A stretch of 64,000 nt of DNA from Roseimaritima ulvae (GCF_008065135.1 NZ_CP042914.1:3286001-3350000), one strand, 5' to 3'; numbered from the stretch's first letter, positions 1 to 10,914 are shown. Numbers and translations: made by a program. The notes: a model not told the origin generated them from the letters alone.

Positions 1-798
1 GTCGGGTGACTGGCGGGGGCGAATTTTGTTGACCGCCAGCAGACGCGGTACGCCGGGCATCAGGTCGGAGGCGATTCGCAGATGGTCGGCCAGGTCGCGG
101 TCGCGAAACTGTTCGGGCGTCGTGACCACCAGAAACGCCGAACACAGCGTCGCCGCGCGGCCTAACAGATCGCGTCGAGTCTCCGGATCGCCGCGGCCAA
201 ACGAACTGTCCGACACGATATCCGGACAATCCAACAGCCCCACGCCGGCCTCGTCCAAGCCCGGGTCGGTGGCTACCAAGGGCACCGACAACAGCGCCGG
301 GTCGCCGGCGTCGTTGTTGTATTGGCGATGCGCGGTTGCCAGGTCGTCGGACAACATCTCCGGCGGCTGGCCGAGCGTTTCTCCGATCCGGCTGAGCAAC
401 AAGCCCCACAGTTCGGCATCATTCCGCCAGGCTTCGGGCAGCCACAGCACAAAGCGGTGTGTGCCTTCGCGGTTGTTGGCGCCTCGCAGCGAACGCCGCT
501 GCCCTGCAGGGCTTAGAAAACTAGCCACCAAGCTGGTTTTGCCGCTGTTCAACATACCCGCGATCGCCACCGTCGGTTGTTCGGCCAGCGGGGCCGCCCG
601 TTCCAGCTGGCGGCCGGCGGCGAGCACTCCCTCGGCGGCTTGAGCATCGATCCGCCGCAACGCGGTGAGGAAACTTTCGCGTCCCGGATTCGGATACAGC
701 CGTTCGGCCGCCGCTCGCCGGTCATCGTCTTCGAGCAACGGCAACAGCTGCGCCCATCTCACATGTTGCTCGTCGCGAGTTTTTCCGAATCCAAACAT
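1..798 (-). CDS. Dynamin-like P-loop GTPase, C-terminus cut by window edge
   Basis: Reading leftward from ATG 798-796 there is an open frame of 266 codons that runs off the window. The protein begins MFGFGKTRDE and carries a P-loop GMLNSGKTS at about residues 80-88, followed by a conserved-looking segment with REGTHRFVLW, a Walker-B/G3-like strand VGLLDCPD, and VNKIRPR where the G4 NKxD motif of GTPases is expected. The spacing fits a TRAFAC/dynamin-like GTPase domain; the last G4 residue is not canonical, so nucleotide preference is uncertain. No signal peptide or membrane segment is seen in the visible part. It is divergent from the sigma factor gene. The long open frame on the opposite strand is its shadow. 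Function in planctomycetes is unknown. Confidence 0.75.
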   Translation of the reverse strand, partial: MFGFGKTRDEQHVRWAQLLPLLEDDDRRAAAERLYPNPGRESFLTALRRIDAQAAEGVLAAGRQLERAAPLAEQPTVAIAGMLNSGKTSLVASFLSPAGQRRSLRGANNREGTHRFVLWLPEAWRNDAELWGLLLSRIGETLGQPPEMLSDDLATAHRQYNNDAGDPALLSVPLVATDPGLDEAGVGLLDCPDIVSDSSFGRGDPETRRDLLGRAATLCSAFLVVTTPEQFRDRDLADHLRIASDLMPGVPRLLAVNKIRPRQSPD

Positions 799-1109
799 TT
801 CCAACAACCAGTGCGTAATATTCTATAGGGGCTACGAAGTATAAGCGTACCAACGATACGACGCTTTGGCAGCGTCGCCTTGAAATCTCGTGACACTCTG
901 TCGCACGACTGTTTGGTATCAATTCCGCCATAACTATTCGGCACATCACGCAATGGTGACCTACCGTTTAGGGTCCGGCAGCGAACGGCCATGCTCCTTT
1001 TCACAACGATGTTGTTTTTCCGCAACAGTCAATGTTTCGAATAAGCATCGAGCCGGGGCAGAGTCGCAGCCCTCGTATTGACGCAAACTCTTGCCACAGA
1101 ACGACTTCT
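799..1109. other. Divergent intergenic region, no gene seen
   Basis: This gap separates the leftward GTPase from the rightward sigma factor and must hold both promoters. Short open frames here have no recognisable domain and no ribosome binding site. I could not pick a convincing -35/-10 pair. Confidence 0.4.
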
Positions 1110-2786
1110 ATGATTTCTACTTATTCAGCAGGCAGCTTCGGCACCCCGAGTGCATTGATGGTCGGTTCAGTTGACAGCGACGAGAACCAGCACCCCGGGG
1201 AGATGGACGACATGGCAAAACGAATGGGCCGCAGCCTTCAAGATGATGCTTACGATGCTGACGAATCGGTACAACGCCGCAGTCGCGTGATGGGGATGGC
1301 GTTCGCCGATGAACAGGGTTCGCTGTCGGTCGCCGACGATGAACTGGAACCGCGTCGCCGCGAGTTGGTTGGCGACCCCACCGAAGACCCGGTTCGCATG
1401 TACCTGATGCAAATGGGCCAAATCCCGTTACTCAGCCGTGACCAAGAAGTTTCCGCGGCCAAGCAGATCGAAAAGACTCGCGAACGCTACCGGCACTCCA
1501 TGCTGTGCACCGACTTTTTGCTGCAAGGCGCCTGCAAACTGCTCGAACAGGTCCGTGACAAACAGTTGCGTCTCGATCGCACGATCGAAGTCAGCGTCAC
1601 TAACAAAAAAGAAAAAGTCGCGATCATGAAGCGGATCGTGCCCAACGTCCGCACGCTCAAACACCTGCTGGCTGAAAACCAACCCGATTATTTCACGGCC
1701 ATTAATCGCACGTTGCCGATGGCCCGTCGCCGCGCCGCTTGGCGCCGGCTGACCATTCGCCGCAACAAAGCCGTGCGATTGGTCGAGGAAATGAACCTCC
1801 GCACCAATCGTTTGCAACCGCTGTTCGATAAGCTCGAAGAAGCTTCCAAGCGGATGACGGAAATTCGCGATCTGTTGGCTCACCCAGAACTGCTGGGGGG
1901 AGCCGGGATGCCCAGCGATCACGAACTGTACGCCGAACTGCATTATCTGATGCGGATGACCTTCGAATCGCCGCGGACACTGGCTCGCCGTGTGCAACGC
2001 ACCAACGCCTTCCGCGACGATTACGACGCCGCCAAGCGCGTGTTGTCCGCCGGTAACTTGCGCCTGGTGGTTTCGATTGCCAAGAAATATCGCAACCGCG
2101 GATTGTCCTTCCTGGATCTAATTCAGGAAGGCAACACCGGACTGATGCGAGCGGTCGACAAATTCGAACACGCTCGTGGATACAAATTCAGCACTTATGC
2201 CACGTGGTGGATTCGTCAAGCGATCACGCGAGCCATCGCGGATCAAAGCCGGACCATCCGCGTGCCCGTGCACATGATCGACACCATGAACAAGGTCCGT
2301 CAGGTGACTCGCGACTTGGTCCAGGAAATCGGTCGCGAACCGACGGCCGAAGAAGTCTCGCAGCGGATGGATCTGTCGCTGGACGAAACCCGAGTGATTC
2401 TGAAAATGAGCCGCGCACCGTTGTCGCTGGATCAGCCCATCGGCGACCACGAAGACAGCGTGTTTGGCGAATTCCTGGAAGACCACCGCGACGACGATCC
2501 CTTGATGGAAGCCAACCGCGAAGCTCTGAAGATGCAGATCGATCGCGCCATGCAGACGCTGAACTATCGCGAACGCGAAATCCTGCGGCTGCGTTACGGC
2601 CTGGCCGATGGCTACACCTACACGCTGGAAGAGGTCGGCCGGATTTTCCAGGTCACGCGTGAACGCGTCCGTCAGATCGAAAGCAAAGCCGTTCGGAAAC
2701 TGCAGCAGCCCTACCGAGCCAAATCCCTGGTCAGCTTCCTCGACGGAGCCGAATTGTCGGTGGTCGAAGGCAAAGAAGGCGTGTAA
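1110..2786 (+). CDS. RNA polymerase sigma-70 factor, RpoD-like
   Basis: Directs core RNA polymerase to promoters. Region 1.2 is visible ([20 protein letters not shown]), then a non-conserved spacer of about 190 residues, then region 2 with [26 protein letters not shown] and the promoter-melting [10 protein letters not shown], region 3, and region 4 with the helix-turn-helix [20 protein letters not shown] near the C-terminus. The long spacer and full regions 1.2-4 put it in group 1/2 rather than ECF. Region 1.1 is not evident; the N-terminus is short and acidic. Start is uncertain: ATG 1110 is given, but ATG 1212 has GGGGAG about nine bases upstream and may be the real one, and an in-frame ATG also exists at 1032. 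Planctomycetes carry several RpoD-like factors, so I do not claim it is the housekeeping one. Confidence 0.93.
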   Translation: MISTYSAGSFGTPSALMVGSVDSDENQHPGEMDDMAKRMGRSLQDDAYDADESVQRRSRVMGMAFADEQGSLSVADDELEPRRRELVGDPTEDPVRMYLMQMGQIPLLSRDQEVSAAKQIEKTRERYRHSMLCTDFLLQGACKLLEQVRDKQLRLDRTIEVSVTNKKEKVAIMKRIVPNVRTLKHLLAENQPDYFTAINRTLPMARRRAAWRRLTIRRNKAVRLVEEMNLRTNRLQPLFDKLEEASKRMTEIRDLLAHPELLGGAGMPSDHELYAELHYLMRMTFESPRTLARRVQRTNAFRDDYDAAKRVLSAGNLRLVVSIAKKYRNRGLSFLDLIQEGNTGLMRAVDKFEHARGYKFSTYATWWIRQAITRAIADQSRTIRVPVHMIDTMNKVRQVTRDLVQEIGREPTAEEVSQRMDLSLDETRVILKMSRAPLSLDQPIGDHEDSVFGEFLEDHRDDDPLMEANREALKMQIDRAMQTLNYREREILRLRYGLADGYTYTLEEVGRIFQVTRERVRQIESKAVRKLQQPYRAKSLVSFLDGAELSVVEGKEGV

Positions 2787-2868
2787 ATCGGCTCTGGGTT
2801 GCTACGAAAAATGGCGAGAGGATTTTCGTTAGGAACCAGGGTAGCGCTTTGGTCCCTTCGATAATTAC

Positions 2869-2934
2869 GGTAGCCGATCTCGCCAGAGATTGATTCTGGG
2901 CGGCAAAAAGATCCAAAGTCTGGCGACTTCGGCG
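2869..2934. repeat. Two stem-loops of the GCCA-loop repeat family
   Basis: After the sigma gene lie ATCTC-GCCA-GAGAT (preceded by GTAGCCG) and, 30 bases on, AAGTC-TGGC-GACTT, which is the same design on the other strand. The loop is constant and the stem differs but stays paired, as in the copies at 12833 and 14512-14610. The pair sits between convergent genes, so it could also end transcription, although no T-tract follows. Confidence 0.6.
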
Positions 2935-2969
2935 ACGGGCAGATCCTAATATCAAATGCAGACACAGCA

Positions 2970-4832
2970 CTAGTCCAACGCTATGTGCAGCCAACCGTCC
3001 ACCGTCGTGGCATAGACGATCTGAAGTCCTTTGACGGCCTCGGGAATTTCGGCTTCCAAGGCCGGTATCGTCAGCTCCAACTGCTCGGGCAGCTCCTGCT
3101 CAAGGGCAGGCTCGACAGCGCCGCGAAGTGCCGCGCCGCCAATCCCAAAGCGAGGCTTCCGCGAGTAACGGGGCGTGGGCAGAATCCGAGGAGCTGCGAC
3201 GCGCTCCAGCCGCCAGGTGTTTCCGGTCACGGCCAGTCGATATTTGATCTCGATCATGGCAGCCGGATACTCAATTCCGCCGGCGACAAATTGACGGCCC
3301 AGCAAATAGAAGGTTAGCTCGTTGTCCGCCAATACGCAGCGCAGCGGCTGAAAATCATCCAGTCGCACCGCAACGTCGCTGGCCGGATCGGCTTCGCCAG
3401 CCGGATCCGAATCATCATCATCGTCTTGCGGGCCGAGCTCATCCAACGGCAGCAACCGACCGGCAAGATAACCCTCGACGGCGTTGTCGAATAAGGATTG
3501 GTGGATCAACACGTTGACCGCGTACTCCGATCGGATCGTTGGCGGCAACGTGGCCGCAGTTGCTCGAGAGCGTCCGTCAAAGCAAATGCTGGTGGTTAAA
3601 TCCGACGCATGCGTTGCCCAGTCCCACCGGACGGGGAACAAGTCGCGTCGCAACAGCGGCAGGCGAAGCCCCTCCTGAAACGCTTGGTCGCCTTCTTGAA
3701 CTTCGGAAACAAGCTCTTCGGTGAACTTCTTTTCGAATGACTTGCGGGCCTTCCAAGACGATTCCCAGTTTGCCTGAGCCTTCTTATCCGCAATTTGTCG
3801 ATGGGCAATCCGTTTCACCAGCCGATCGATGCCGCCCCCATCGCGAAATTTCGTGGACACCCCTTTGGTTCGGCTGTTGGCGGCTGCCTGGACGTTCGAG
3901 CTCAGCAGCTTGAGCCCTTCACCGTTGACTTGCAAAACGGCGTGAGCGTTCAGTCTGGTATGGCCGGCCGAAAAGACTTGCACCGGTCCGCTGTAGCCGA
4001 TCGTGTCCGTTCGCAGCACGCCTTCGAAACGCACAATCAATCGAGCGCCATGGCTGCCAACGCTTTGGTTTCCAGCGTCGGGGCTCAACCAACCCTGGCC
4101 GCTGGTAACTCCGCTTCCGCGCACGGGCGTTCCGACGATGCATTCATTCACATCGGTAGGATCGGCCACGAGGTTAGTGGTCATGTTGCGGATTAAGGGG
4201 GCAGAGATCCGTAAGGTTAGGTTGGGGCGAGACGCGTTGAGGGACGAGGGCGGCGGTGTCTGCAAACGGTCTTCCAGCCAGCGGACGTGCTCCGACCATT
4301 CACTCTGTCGCTGAGCCGTCCACGTCCCGACGTTGATCAGTTCTGCCAAACGTATGCGGCGAGCCGCCGCTTCCGTCGATCCTCGCCGGGTCAAGATCGC
4401 GTTTAACTGTTCAATGCGAGGACGGATCGCCGATCGCAGCGACTGAAACTCCGGCAACTCTAAACTCGGATAGTCATCTGCTAGTCGGTTGTAGACGCTC
4501 AATAGATTCGACATGGCCTGGATTTGCAGAACCGTGTCGTCGTCGACATCATCGGCAATCGCCATCTGCAACGAATCCCATAATAAATAGGTCCGCCAGC
4601 CAGGGCCTTCGGGCGTGCCTTGTAAAAGGCGATCCAATCCCGCCATCGCTTGGCGGATCTTGTCCCGCTGCGCTGCAAGCTGCGACGCGTCCGGTAACGT
4701 CCAGGCGGCGACTGTTTCATCTGCAGCGGCGCGTTGAGCTTGTGCGTGCGATCCGTGCAAATGCAAAAGCAAAGACACGACAATCAAAGCAATCGCAATG
4801 CGAGATTTTGAAGCGGGGGGTGTGAACGGCAT
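2970..4832 (-). CDS. Secreted protein of unknown function
   Basis: 620 residues beginning with a basic N-terminus and a hydrophobic stretch (IAIALIVVSLLLHLHG) ending in AQAQ, a typical signal peptide, so the product is exported. The rest is soluble, with an acidic low-complexity patch (DDDDDSD) around residue 475 and no motif I recognise. It is the last of three leftward genes (kinase, 614-residue secreted protein, this one), with 83 bases between it and the previous gene, so co-transcription is plausible. The family is not recognised; planctomycetes encode many such proteins. Confidence 0.8.
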   Translation of the reverse strand: MPFTPPASKSRIAIALIVVSLLLHLHGSHAQAQRAAADETVAAWTLPDASQLAAQRDKIRQAMAGLDRLLQGTPEGPGWRTYLLWDSLQMAIADDVDDDTVLQIQAMSNLLSVYNRLADDYPSLELPEFQSLRSAIRPRIEQLNAILTRRGSTEAAARRIRLAELINVGTWTAQRQSEWSEHVRWLEDRLQTPPPSSLNASRPNLTLRISAPLIRNMTTNLVADPTDVNECIVGTPVRGSGVTSGQGWLSPDAGNQSVGSHGARLIVRFEGVLRTDTIGYSGPVQVFSAGHTRLNAHAVLQVNGEGLKLLSSNVQAAANSRTKGVSTKFRDGGGIDRLVKRIAHRQIADKKAQANWESSWKARKSFEKKFTEELVSEVQEGDQAFQEGLRLPLLRRDLFPVRWDWATHASDLTTSICFDGRSRATAATLPPTIRSEYAVNVLIHQSLFDNAVEGYLAGRLLPLDELGPQDDDDDSDPAGEADPASDVAVRLDDFQPLRCVLADNELTFYLLGRQFVAGGIEYPAAMIEIKYRLAVTGNTWRLERVAAPRILPTPRYSRKPRFGIGGAALRGAVEPALEQELPEQLELTIPALEAEIPEAVKGLQIVYATTVDGWLHIALD

Positions 4833-4915
4833 GCTTGGCTCATACAGTTTTCGGACAACGACTCGGAGGCAGACTGGTCGATTTCGGGACTGGCCGATTT
4901 TGTTACGGCGTTGAT

Positions 4916-6760
4916 CTAGGGCGTCGCAGGCATCGCTGTGCTCAACGTCATCCCCGAGATTTCGTAGCCGTCGGGTACCACATTCATTTGGATACAGGCC
5001 GGCCCTAAAGCAGGTCGGATGGCGTCGAAAGTCGGCAGCAACTCAAAGGGGATTTTTAAGGTGCTGTCTTTCAGCATCGGCGTGAGCAGCGTTGTATAAA
5101 TCGATTCGGCGCTATCTGCGCGACCGGTACGCAACAACTCGTAAGTGTTTTGAAAGTCGCGATCGGGGAAGGCGATAATCCGCATTGCCGGCTTCTCGCC
5201 CGCAAACGTTTTGAGTTTCGCTTCAAGCTGTTGGAACGTCGGATCGCTGGCGAGCGGTTCCGGTTGTGGTTTGATGGCAACAAATTGCCGCAAGGCCAGA
5301 TAGTTCGAAGCGAAGAACAGCTTCCCATGGGCCACCATCGCACCGGGAGTGCTGAAGCTGGGGCCGCTGTCGCCGACGCGTCGTCCGCTACCCATTTTCC
5401 ATAGTTCAAAGGGGAACCCCGATATCTCCAATGGCGTCGCGCCGTCATCTTCTATTAGGGCGGCAAGCAAGTCGGCGACTTCTCGATCGTTCGACAGTTC
5501 AATGGCAACGATCGATTGTTCAGCGGTTTCAGAGGCCGGTGGCGTAAAGAAACTGATGAATTCGATACGTGGTCCCAGCAACGGCATGAAGTCCTTTTCC
5601 AAGTCGATTCCGGGGCCATCTTCGGCACGGAGTTGCGCGAGAATCGCTTCAAGGGTTTGCTCGCTTTTACCCGTGGTTTCACGAATCACCTCGTCGACCA
5701 AGGGTCCGAGATTTTTCAGAATCGGCTGCAAATTCCAATCGATCGTGACACAGGAACAGACCCTGTCGTTCGGTATCCAGCTCGATGGTGACGGATTCTC
5801 CATGGCTTGCCAACGCAGCAATTGCATTCCGCGATCATGGGGTTGGGGGGCCCAGACACGAAGACGATAGCTGGCGTCGTATTGAGGTCCGCCGATGTTG
5901 ACCCAGCCACCACAAGCGCGAATCGCATCAAAACCATGCCGTGCCCCAAACGTTTCGGCGAAGGACGCGAGTTCCTGTCCGCCGGCACGGCTGTCCAAGT
6001 AATCCAACCGCAATGGGTCGACGAAAACCCAAACGTCTCCTTCGTTTGCGTACTGGCCGCCCATGGGGCCGATGGTATTCGTATATCGCTGATCGTCGAC
6101 CAATCTGGTGGTGGTTGTGGCTGCGGCGACCCATTGCTGCATGCATTCGCGTGACTCGCCAATCACCAACCAGTCTTTGACGCGGAGGATGGCCTGACCG
6201 GTCGCTTGGCCAGGGGACGAGACGAGCCACAACTCGTGTCCGTTTAAGCTCGTTCGTTCGACCTTGGCGCCATCATTTTCGGCTTGGGACACGTACGTCT
6301 TGATCAGCGACCGCCAGTCGTCGTAGTTAGCATCCATTTCCAGCAGGAAGCACCGCTCGGGCAGTTGCTGACTCGTCTCGACAATCACCATGCCGAAACT
6401 GCCATCCCCAAGTAGCTGCCTGGCCTGTTGCTCGGGCAATGGAAATCCGTTGAGCCAATTAGTGGGGACGCGTTGCTGTAGAGCCTTACGAAAGGAGCTA
6501 AACGCGGGGCCGTTAAACGCGCGGACGGGGCCGATTTGCATCAGCTTGTCAAATGCTGGATTCGCTTGGCCGGCAACAATGGCCGCCGCCGTGGAGGCCG
6601 GCAACTGCTGCAAAGCGTGCTTGGGAAGCTGAGCATTCGCGGGTGACGCGCCGAAGGCAAGCGTCGCGAACGCTACCAGCAGGCACAGGGCGATGCGTCG
6701 TTCAGAAAACGTGTGCATGGTTCGTAGCGGCCTATCGCCGATGAGAAAATGACGGATCAT
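4916..6760 (-). CDS. Secreted protein of unknown function, translationally coupled to kinase
   Basis: 614 residues. The ATG at 6760-6758 overlaps the TGA of the kinase gene (ATGA), which supports coupled translation and this start. A second in-frame ATG at 6718 gives a tighter signal peptide (RRIALCLLVAFATLAFGASPANA), so either start is possible; both give an exported protein. The mature part resembles planctomycete secreted proteins that read like DUF3352-type proteins (repeated GMVIVETS, VVAIELSN-type strands), but this is a weak impression. No catalytic motif is seen. The coupling to a membrane kinase suggests a shared envelope process. Confidence 0.8.
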   Translation of the reverse strand: MIRHFLIGDRPLRTMHTFSERRIALCLLVAFATLAFGASPANAQLPKHALQQLPASTAAAIVAGQANPAFDKLMQIGPVRAFNGPAFSSFRKALQQRVPTNWLNGFPLPEQQARQLLGDGSFGMVIVETSQQLPERCFLLEMDANYDDWRSLIKTYVSQAENDGAKVERTSLNGHELWLVSSPGQATGQAILRVKDWLVIGESRECMQQWVAAATTTTRLVDDQRYTNTIGPMGGQYANEGDVWVFVDPLRLDYLDSRAGGQELASFAETFGARHGFDAIRACGGWVNIGGPQYDASYRLRVWAPQPHDRGMQLLRWQAMENPSPSSWIPNDRVCSCVTIDWNLQPILKNLGPLVDEVIRETTGKSEQTLEAILAQLRAEDGPGIDLEKDFMPLLGPRIEFISFFTPPASETAEQSIVAIELSNDREVADLLAALIEDDGATPLEISGFPFELWKMGSGRRVGDSGPSFSTPGAMVAHGKLFFASNYLALRQFVAIKPQPEPLASDPTFQQLEAKLKTFAGEKPAMRIIAFPDRDFQNTYELLRTGRADSAESIYTTLLTPMLKDSTLKIPFELLPTFDAIRPALGPACIQMNVVPDGYEISGMTLSTAMPATP

Positions 6761-9700
6761 TCGATTTCCCTTAATAACGTTTCCGCTAGGCGTTTAAACG
6801 CTGCGGTCGCTCCGAGGCTATCGCGAGCGGTTTCCAACATAATTTGCGCCCGTTGCAAATGTGACTTCTTTTCCAGCTCAACGTCGGTATTCTCAGCTGC
6901 CAGCATCTGAGCCCGACCGGCTACCAACGCTAGTCCGGCAGCCACGTCTTGGCTTAGCTTCGGAGCGAGCGCCCGCCAGGTATCCATGTCCGCTTGGCCT
7001 GACCAAAGCATCACGATCAGCCGCATGTCTTCCTGTTCATTGATACCGCCCGCGTCATAAGTCTTGAAAATTTCCCCGCACGACGCGAGCACATCCGCCA
7101 TCAGTTCGGTGTCAGACCTGTAATCGCGGAAACCATTCAGGACGACGCCCTCGAAGATCATCAACTTGATGGGTTCGCAGAAGAAATCACGAAATCCAAC
7201 GGACCGATAAGCCATCTGTTTGGCCGTTTGCTGACCGTGTGGCGAACGATACAAAGCGTTGGCCAAATCTCGAACCAAAGTCTTGTCAAAGGCCATCTTC
7301 ACGATGGCTCGACCGGAGGCTCCATACACGCCAGCCTCGGGCACGTGAGCATCGAAGCCTGCCTGCGCCTCTTCTTCAGTAAAGCCATTGACCAACGATC
7401 CCAGTGTGCCGTCGATGGTAATGCGAAACTGATGTTCGACCATGCGGGATCCGTGCACCCGAGTGGCCTCGGGATTACGCAGTTTGGGGCGTTGCCCTTG
7501 GAAGGTGCGTCCCCGTTGCCAATAAGCTTCCGCGGCTTCCATGTTGCCACGTTCGGACTCCACGAAACCTGCCAGCAAACACGCATCGGCATGTTGAACC
7601 TGTCGGATGGGGACGCTGCCGTTCAATAATTCCGCAAGCACCTCGGCGGCTGCGTCGAATCGATTTTGATGCGCCGCCAACCGGGCGGTTTCCACCTGGA
7701 TTGTCGCCGGCATGTATTCGGGAAGACTTGTGCGGCCGTCGAATGTGCCGAGCACGGCTTCCGTTTCCGCCAGCCGCTGTCGAGAGAAAAGCAGCCAACA
7801 CAGGTCGCTCAACAAATAAGCGGCCTCCGCCGGTTCGGCCGCCGGATCATCCAGTGCTTCTGCCAGCAGGTCGCGCAATTCCCGTTCGGCTTCGTCCGTG
7901 CGATCGCTCACCCGCCAGACGTCACAGCGACGCCATCGAGTGGCTCGCCGCATGACTGCATTGGGCTCCAAAACTTTGTCAAGCCGCACCGCGGTGTCCA
8001 ACATCTGAGAGTCGCCGGTGGGTTGCGTGGCGACCCGCCAACGACCGCCTAATTTGCGAAATTCACTCAGCAGTCTTTGCCGCATGTCTAGAGGAATGCG
8101 AACGGCGATGTCTTCGATGGAAGTCCCATAGTAAAAGAGCAATTTGTAAACCAGTTCGCGAAACCGTTCCGGATTCTCGTCGTTCAGCTCGATAGCGTCC
8201 AACAGCGCCGGTAAGTACCAGTCGTCAAGAACCACTCCGTTGGCATTGATCTGGGGAGCTTGTCCGAGCAACTCATCCAGCACGAGGAGCCGATCACCGG
8301 GTTGCGTTAGGCAACGCGAACGGAGGAATTTAGAGAATCGATCGGGCCGCTGAGTCAATTTTTCAAGTGCCTCGTCCAGCTGGCCATTGCTCACCAGAAT
8401 CTTAATTTCCTCTAATTCGGTTCGCTCCATCGGCCGCGTCCGGAAGCCAACTTGGACGGACTGAATGCGCGTGGTCGGGCCGATCCAAATCGCGGGTCGA
8501 TTTCCGTGGGCCAGCGGGAGGAAGTCGTGGTATTCAATCTGCGTCGGCACGCTGTCCGCCTGCGATAACGTGCCACGTAGCCGATCGTCGTCACGACGAA
8601 TGCTCAGTGAAAACTCGCGCGGACTGATATGGACGCGAATCTCATTCAGTACTGTCCGGCCGCGGCAGAGGAGCAATCGGACCGCGTCGCCTCGATGGAT
8701 CGCTTCGCTCAACGATGGCAGACGACGCAGCCGCACCGGTGACCACTGCCCCGCGGCAAACCCCTCGACGCACATCACGGCTTGGTAATGGGTGATTTCG
8801 GGACGCGCGTCCTGAGGGCTGATACAGACGGCCACCGCTGGGCCGCCAAGCGAAGCTTCGTCAAACGTTACCGACAGTTGGTGATTCAGGTTGGCAGGAA
8901 GCTGCGACAAGGTTAACGCGTGAAACGCATATCGTGATGCGTCCGCCTGGGCTTTGACCAACCCCTCGTTATCGACCATCAAGTCCTCTCCGCGCTCCAA
9001 GCCGCGGATAAGGGTTTCGCCGGCCAATTCTTCGAGTTGATTCCACGGTGCTTGACGGTTCTTGAGCAGTTCTCGCAGTTCCTGCTCGCGTGCTTGCAGG
9101 GATTCCGCATTGAACCCAATGGCGCGGCGTTCCGCCCAATCGTCAACTTGGACCGCCAAAGCTGCCAATTTGTCTTCGGTCGGGGCCGATTCGGTCAGCC
9201 GCCGCTGAATATCATCCGCTGCCGCTTCCAAAGCGACTTTCTCGCGGCGTGCCGCACGCTCTGGCGCGATCACTTTTAACTGATCGAGCAGCGGGTCGAA
9301 TTCAGTGTCGAAAAACTCTTTGTCCATGGCGGCATTCGCAGCCACCATGCGGTCGACTGTACCTTCGAGCTCCGTCGATATTTGGTTGATGCCTGCCTCG
9401 CGGAGCTGACCAAGTCGGTAGTGATTGATCAACACGGTAGACAGGCTGGCCAGCACAGCCAAAACCAGAAGAGACGAACCCGCCACGAACGCGACCGTCC
9501 GGTGATGTCGGAACCACCGCGCTGCCTTGTCGTACCAAGCTTCCGGAACGGCTTGCACGGGTTCGTCCGCCAACCATCGCTGGATCTCTTGCTTCAACTC
9601 CCTGGCGGACGCGTAACGCTGGTCAGGATCCGTCGCCATGGCCCGTAGGCAAATGGCATTCAGACCCCGGGGAACGCGGGCATTCACTTTGCGCGGTGCA

Positions 9701-10914
9701 GGAAACTCGCCGGATCGTACCCGTTCCAATTTCCCGAACAGAGCTAACTGCTTATCCAGGCCTGAATCGATCGATGCTTTTCGGCTTAACTCTTCGCGGA
9801 TCTCAAATGGCGGGCTATTGGTCAACAAGTGATACAGCGTGGCACCCAAACTGTAGATGTCGCTCCGGCAGCTTAATTGGCTCAGGTTGCCGCTAGCCTG
9901 TTCGGGAGGCATGTAGTCCAGCGTCCCAAGAATACTGCCTTCGTATTCCTTTCCACTGGCACTGCCCGACATCGGCACGATCGCTTCTTCCGGGGTTTGG
10001 GACTTGGAAACTCCTTCGTAAAGCGGTTTCGCCAATCCCCAATCCACAACCAACGTTTCGCCGAACTCGCCCAGCATGATGTTGTGTGGTTTTAAATCGC
10101 GGTGCAGGACGTGACGTTGATGAGCGAATTGCATGGCATCGCAGACGTCCATGAAACGACCTAGCAATTCGCGAAACGCGACCAGCAACTCGCCTTGCCA
10201 CGGATGGTTTTCGGCTTGGTGATGAAAACGCCGAATCGCCATCAGCAAATTGTCGCCCTCGATAAAACGCATCGCGTAAAACGGACGACCATCCGGATAC
10301 GTGCCCAACCCGTAAACCGGCACGATTCCGGGGTGTTGCAATCGTCCGGTTATCTCGGCTTCGACCAAAAAGCGTTCGCGGCTACCCGGCTGATCGGCAT
10401 AGCGGTCGATGATCTCTTTCAGCGCGACGTGGCGATGCAGCGCTTCGTCTTCGGCAAGAGAAACTTGCCCCAAGCCGCCACGGGCGTGCGTCCGCAAAAT
10501 TCGAAAGCGGTTACGAGCGTCGTCGATCGGCTGGCCAGCGAATTCGGGCAGAAAGGTCGTCGCCGGGTCGTAGGTCTCAGGGTCCTGACGATCTGGGCTC
10601 AGGTTCGCTAATGAATCGCCAACGTCGGGGTCGTCGATCTGTTGGAGGATCGTACGAACGGAATCGATCGAACTGAGCGCCGCCAAGCCGTCGGCGGCCG
10701 TGCCGCCGTGGCGATGAACATGTTCCTTCGCAAGATTTTCTAATAATTCCGCTTGGCGTTCGTTCAGCTGCCCCTGTTCGCGGAGAATTTCGACCAGACT
10801 GCGATGCTTGGCCTGGATCCATCGCTGCATCGCGTCCACAAGGGTGTCTCGGTCGATAAAGTCGACCTGCAGGGCGATCACCCCAAGAAGCATGTTTTGG
10901 TCAGCTGCAGACAT
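6757..10914 (-). CDS. Membrane-anchored serine/threonine protein kinase
   Basis: 1385 residues. Residues 1-135 form a planctomycete-type N-terminal helical region; a Hanks-type kinase domain follows from about 136 with a Gly-rich loop (ARGGLGQVSLAE), catalytic Lys in VALKEI, HRDLKPHN near 270, VVDWGLAKP in place of the usual DFG, an activation segment with GTLDYMPPEQ, and SDIYSLGATL. A single membrane helix (FVAGSSLLVLAVLASL) lies near 470-490, placing the kinase in the cytoplasm. The remaining 890 residues lie on the other side of the membrane and look helical and TPR-like in the last third. DWG instead of DFG is common in this family and should not abolish activity. It heads a three-gene cluster with two secreted proteins. 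Confidence 0.93.
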   Translation of the reverse strand: MSAADQNMLLGVIALQVDFIDRDTLVDAMQRWIQAKHRSLVEILREQGQLNERQAELLENLAKEHVHRHGGTAADGLAALSSIDSVRTILQQIDDPDVGDSLANLSPDRQDPETYDPATTFLPEFAGQPIDDARNRFRILRTHARGGLGQVSLAEDEALHRHVALKEIIDRYADQPGSRERFLVEAEITGRLQHPGIVPVYGLGTYPDGRPFYAMRFIEGDNLLMAIRRFHHQAENHPWQGELLVAFRELLGRFMDVCDAMQFAHQRHVLHRDLKPHNIMLGEFGETLVVDWGLAKPLYEGVSKSQTPEEAIVPMSGSASGKEYEGSILGTLDYMPPEQASGNLSQLSCRSDIYSLGATLYHLLTNSPPFEIREELSRKASIDSGLDKQLALFGKLERVRSGEFPAPRKVNARVPRGLNAICLRAMATDPDQRYASARELKQEIQRWLADEPVQAVPEAWYDKAARWFRHHRTVAFVAGSSLLVLAVLASLSTVLINHYRLGQLREAGINQISTELEGTVDRMVAANAAMDKEFFDTEFDPLLDQLKVIAPERAARREKVALEAAADDIQRRLTESAPTEDKLAALAVQVDDWAERRAIGFNAESLQAREQELRELLKNRQAPWNQLEELAGETLIRGLERGEDLMVDNEGLVKAQADASRYAFHALTLSQLPANLNHQLSVTFDEASLGGPAVAVCISPQDARPEITHYQAVMCVEGFAAGQWSPVRLRRLPSLSEAIHRGDAVRLLLCRGRTVLNEIRVHISPREFSLSIRRDDDRLRGTLSQADSVPTQIEYHDFLPLAHGNRPAIWIGPTTRIQSVQVGFRTRPMERTELEEIKILVSNGQLDEALEKLTQRPDRFSKFLRSRCLTQPGDRLLVLDELLGQAPQINANGVVLDDWYLPALLDAIELNDENPERFRELVYKLLFYYGTSIEDIAVRIPLDMRQRLLSEFRKLGGRWRVATQPTGDSQMLDTAVRLDKVLEPNAVMRRATRWRRCDVWRVSDRTDEAERELRDLLAEALDDPAAEPAEAAYLLSDLCWLLFSRQRLAETEAVLGTFDGRTSLPEYMPATIQVETARLAAHQNRFDAAAEVLAELLNGSVPIRQVQHADACLLAGFVESERGNMEAAEAYWQRGRTFQGQRPKLRNPEATRVHGSRMVEHQFRITIDGTLGSLVNGFTEEEAQAGFDAHVPEAGVYGASGRAIVKMAFDKTLVRDLANALYRSPHGQQTAKQMAYRSVGFRDFFCEPIKLMIFEGVVLNGFRDYRSDTELMADVLASCGEIFKTYDAGGINEQEDMRLIVMLWSGQADMDTWRALAPKLSQDVAAGLALVAGRAQMLAAENTDVELEKKSHLQRAQIMLETARDSLGATAAFKRLAETLLREIE

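Noticed and set aside
26-643. Long plus-strand open frame of 205 codons
   Set aside because: The other strand encodes the P-loop GTPase with clear GTPase motifs; this frame is its shadow, rich in Ser/Arg and without a domain.
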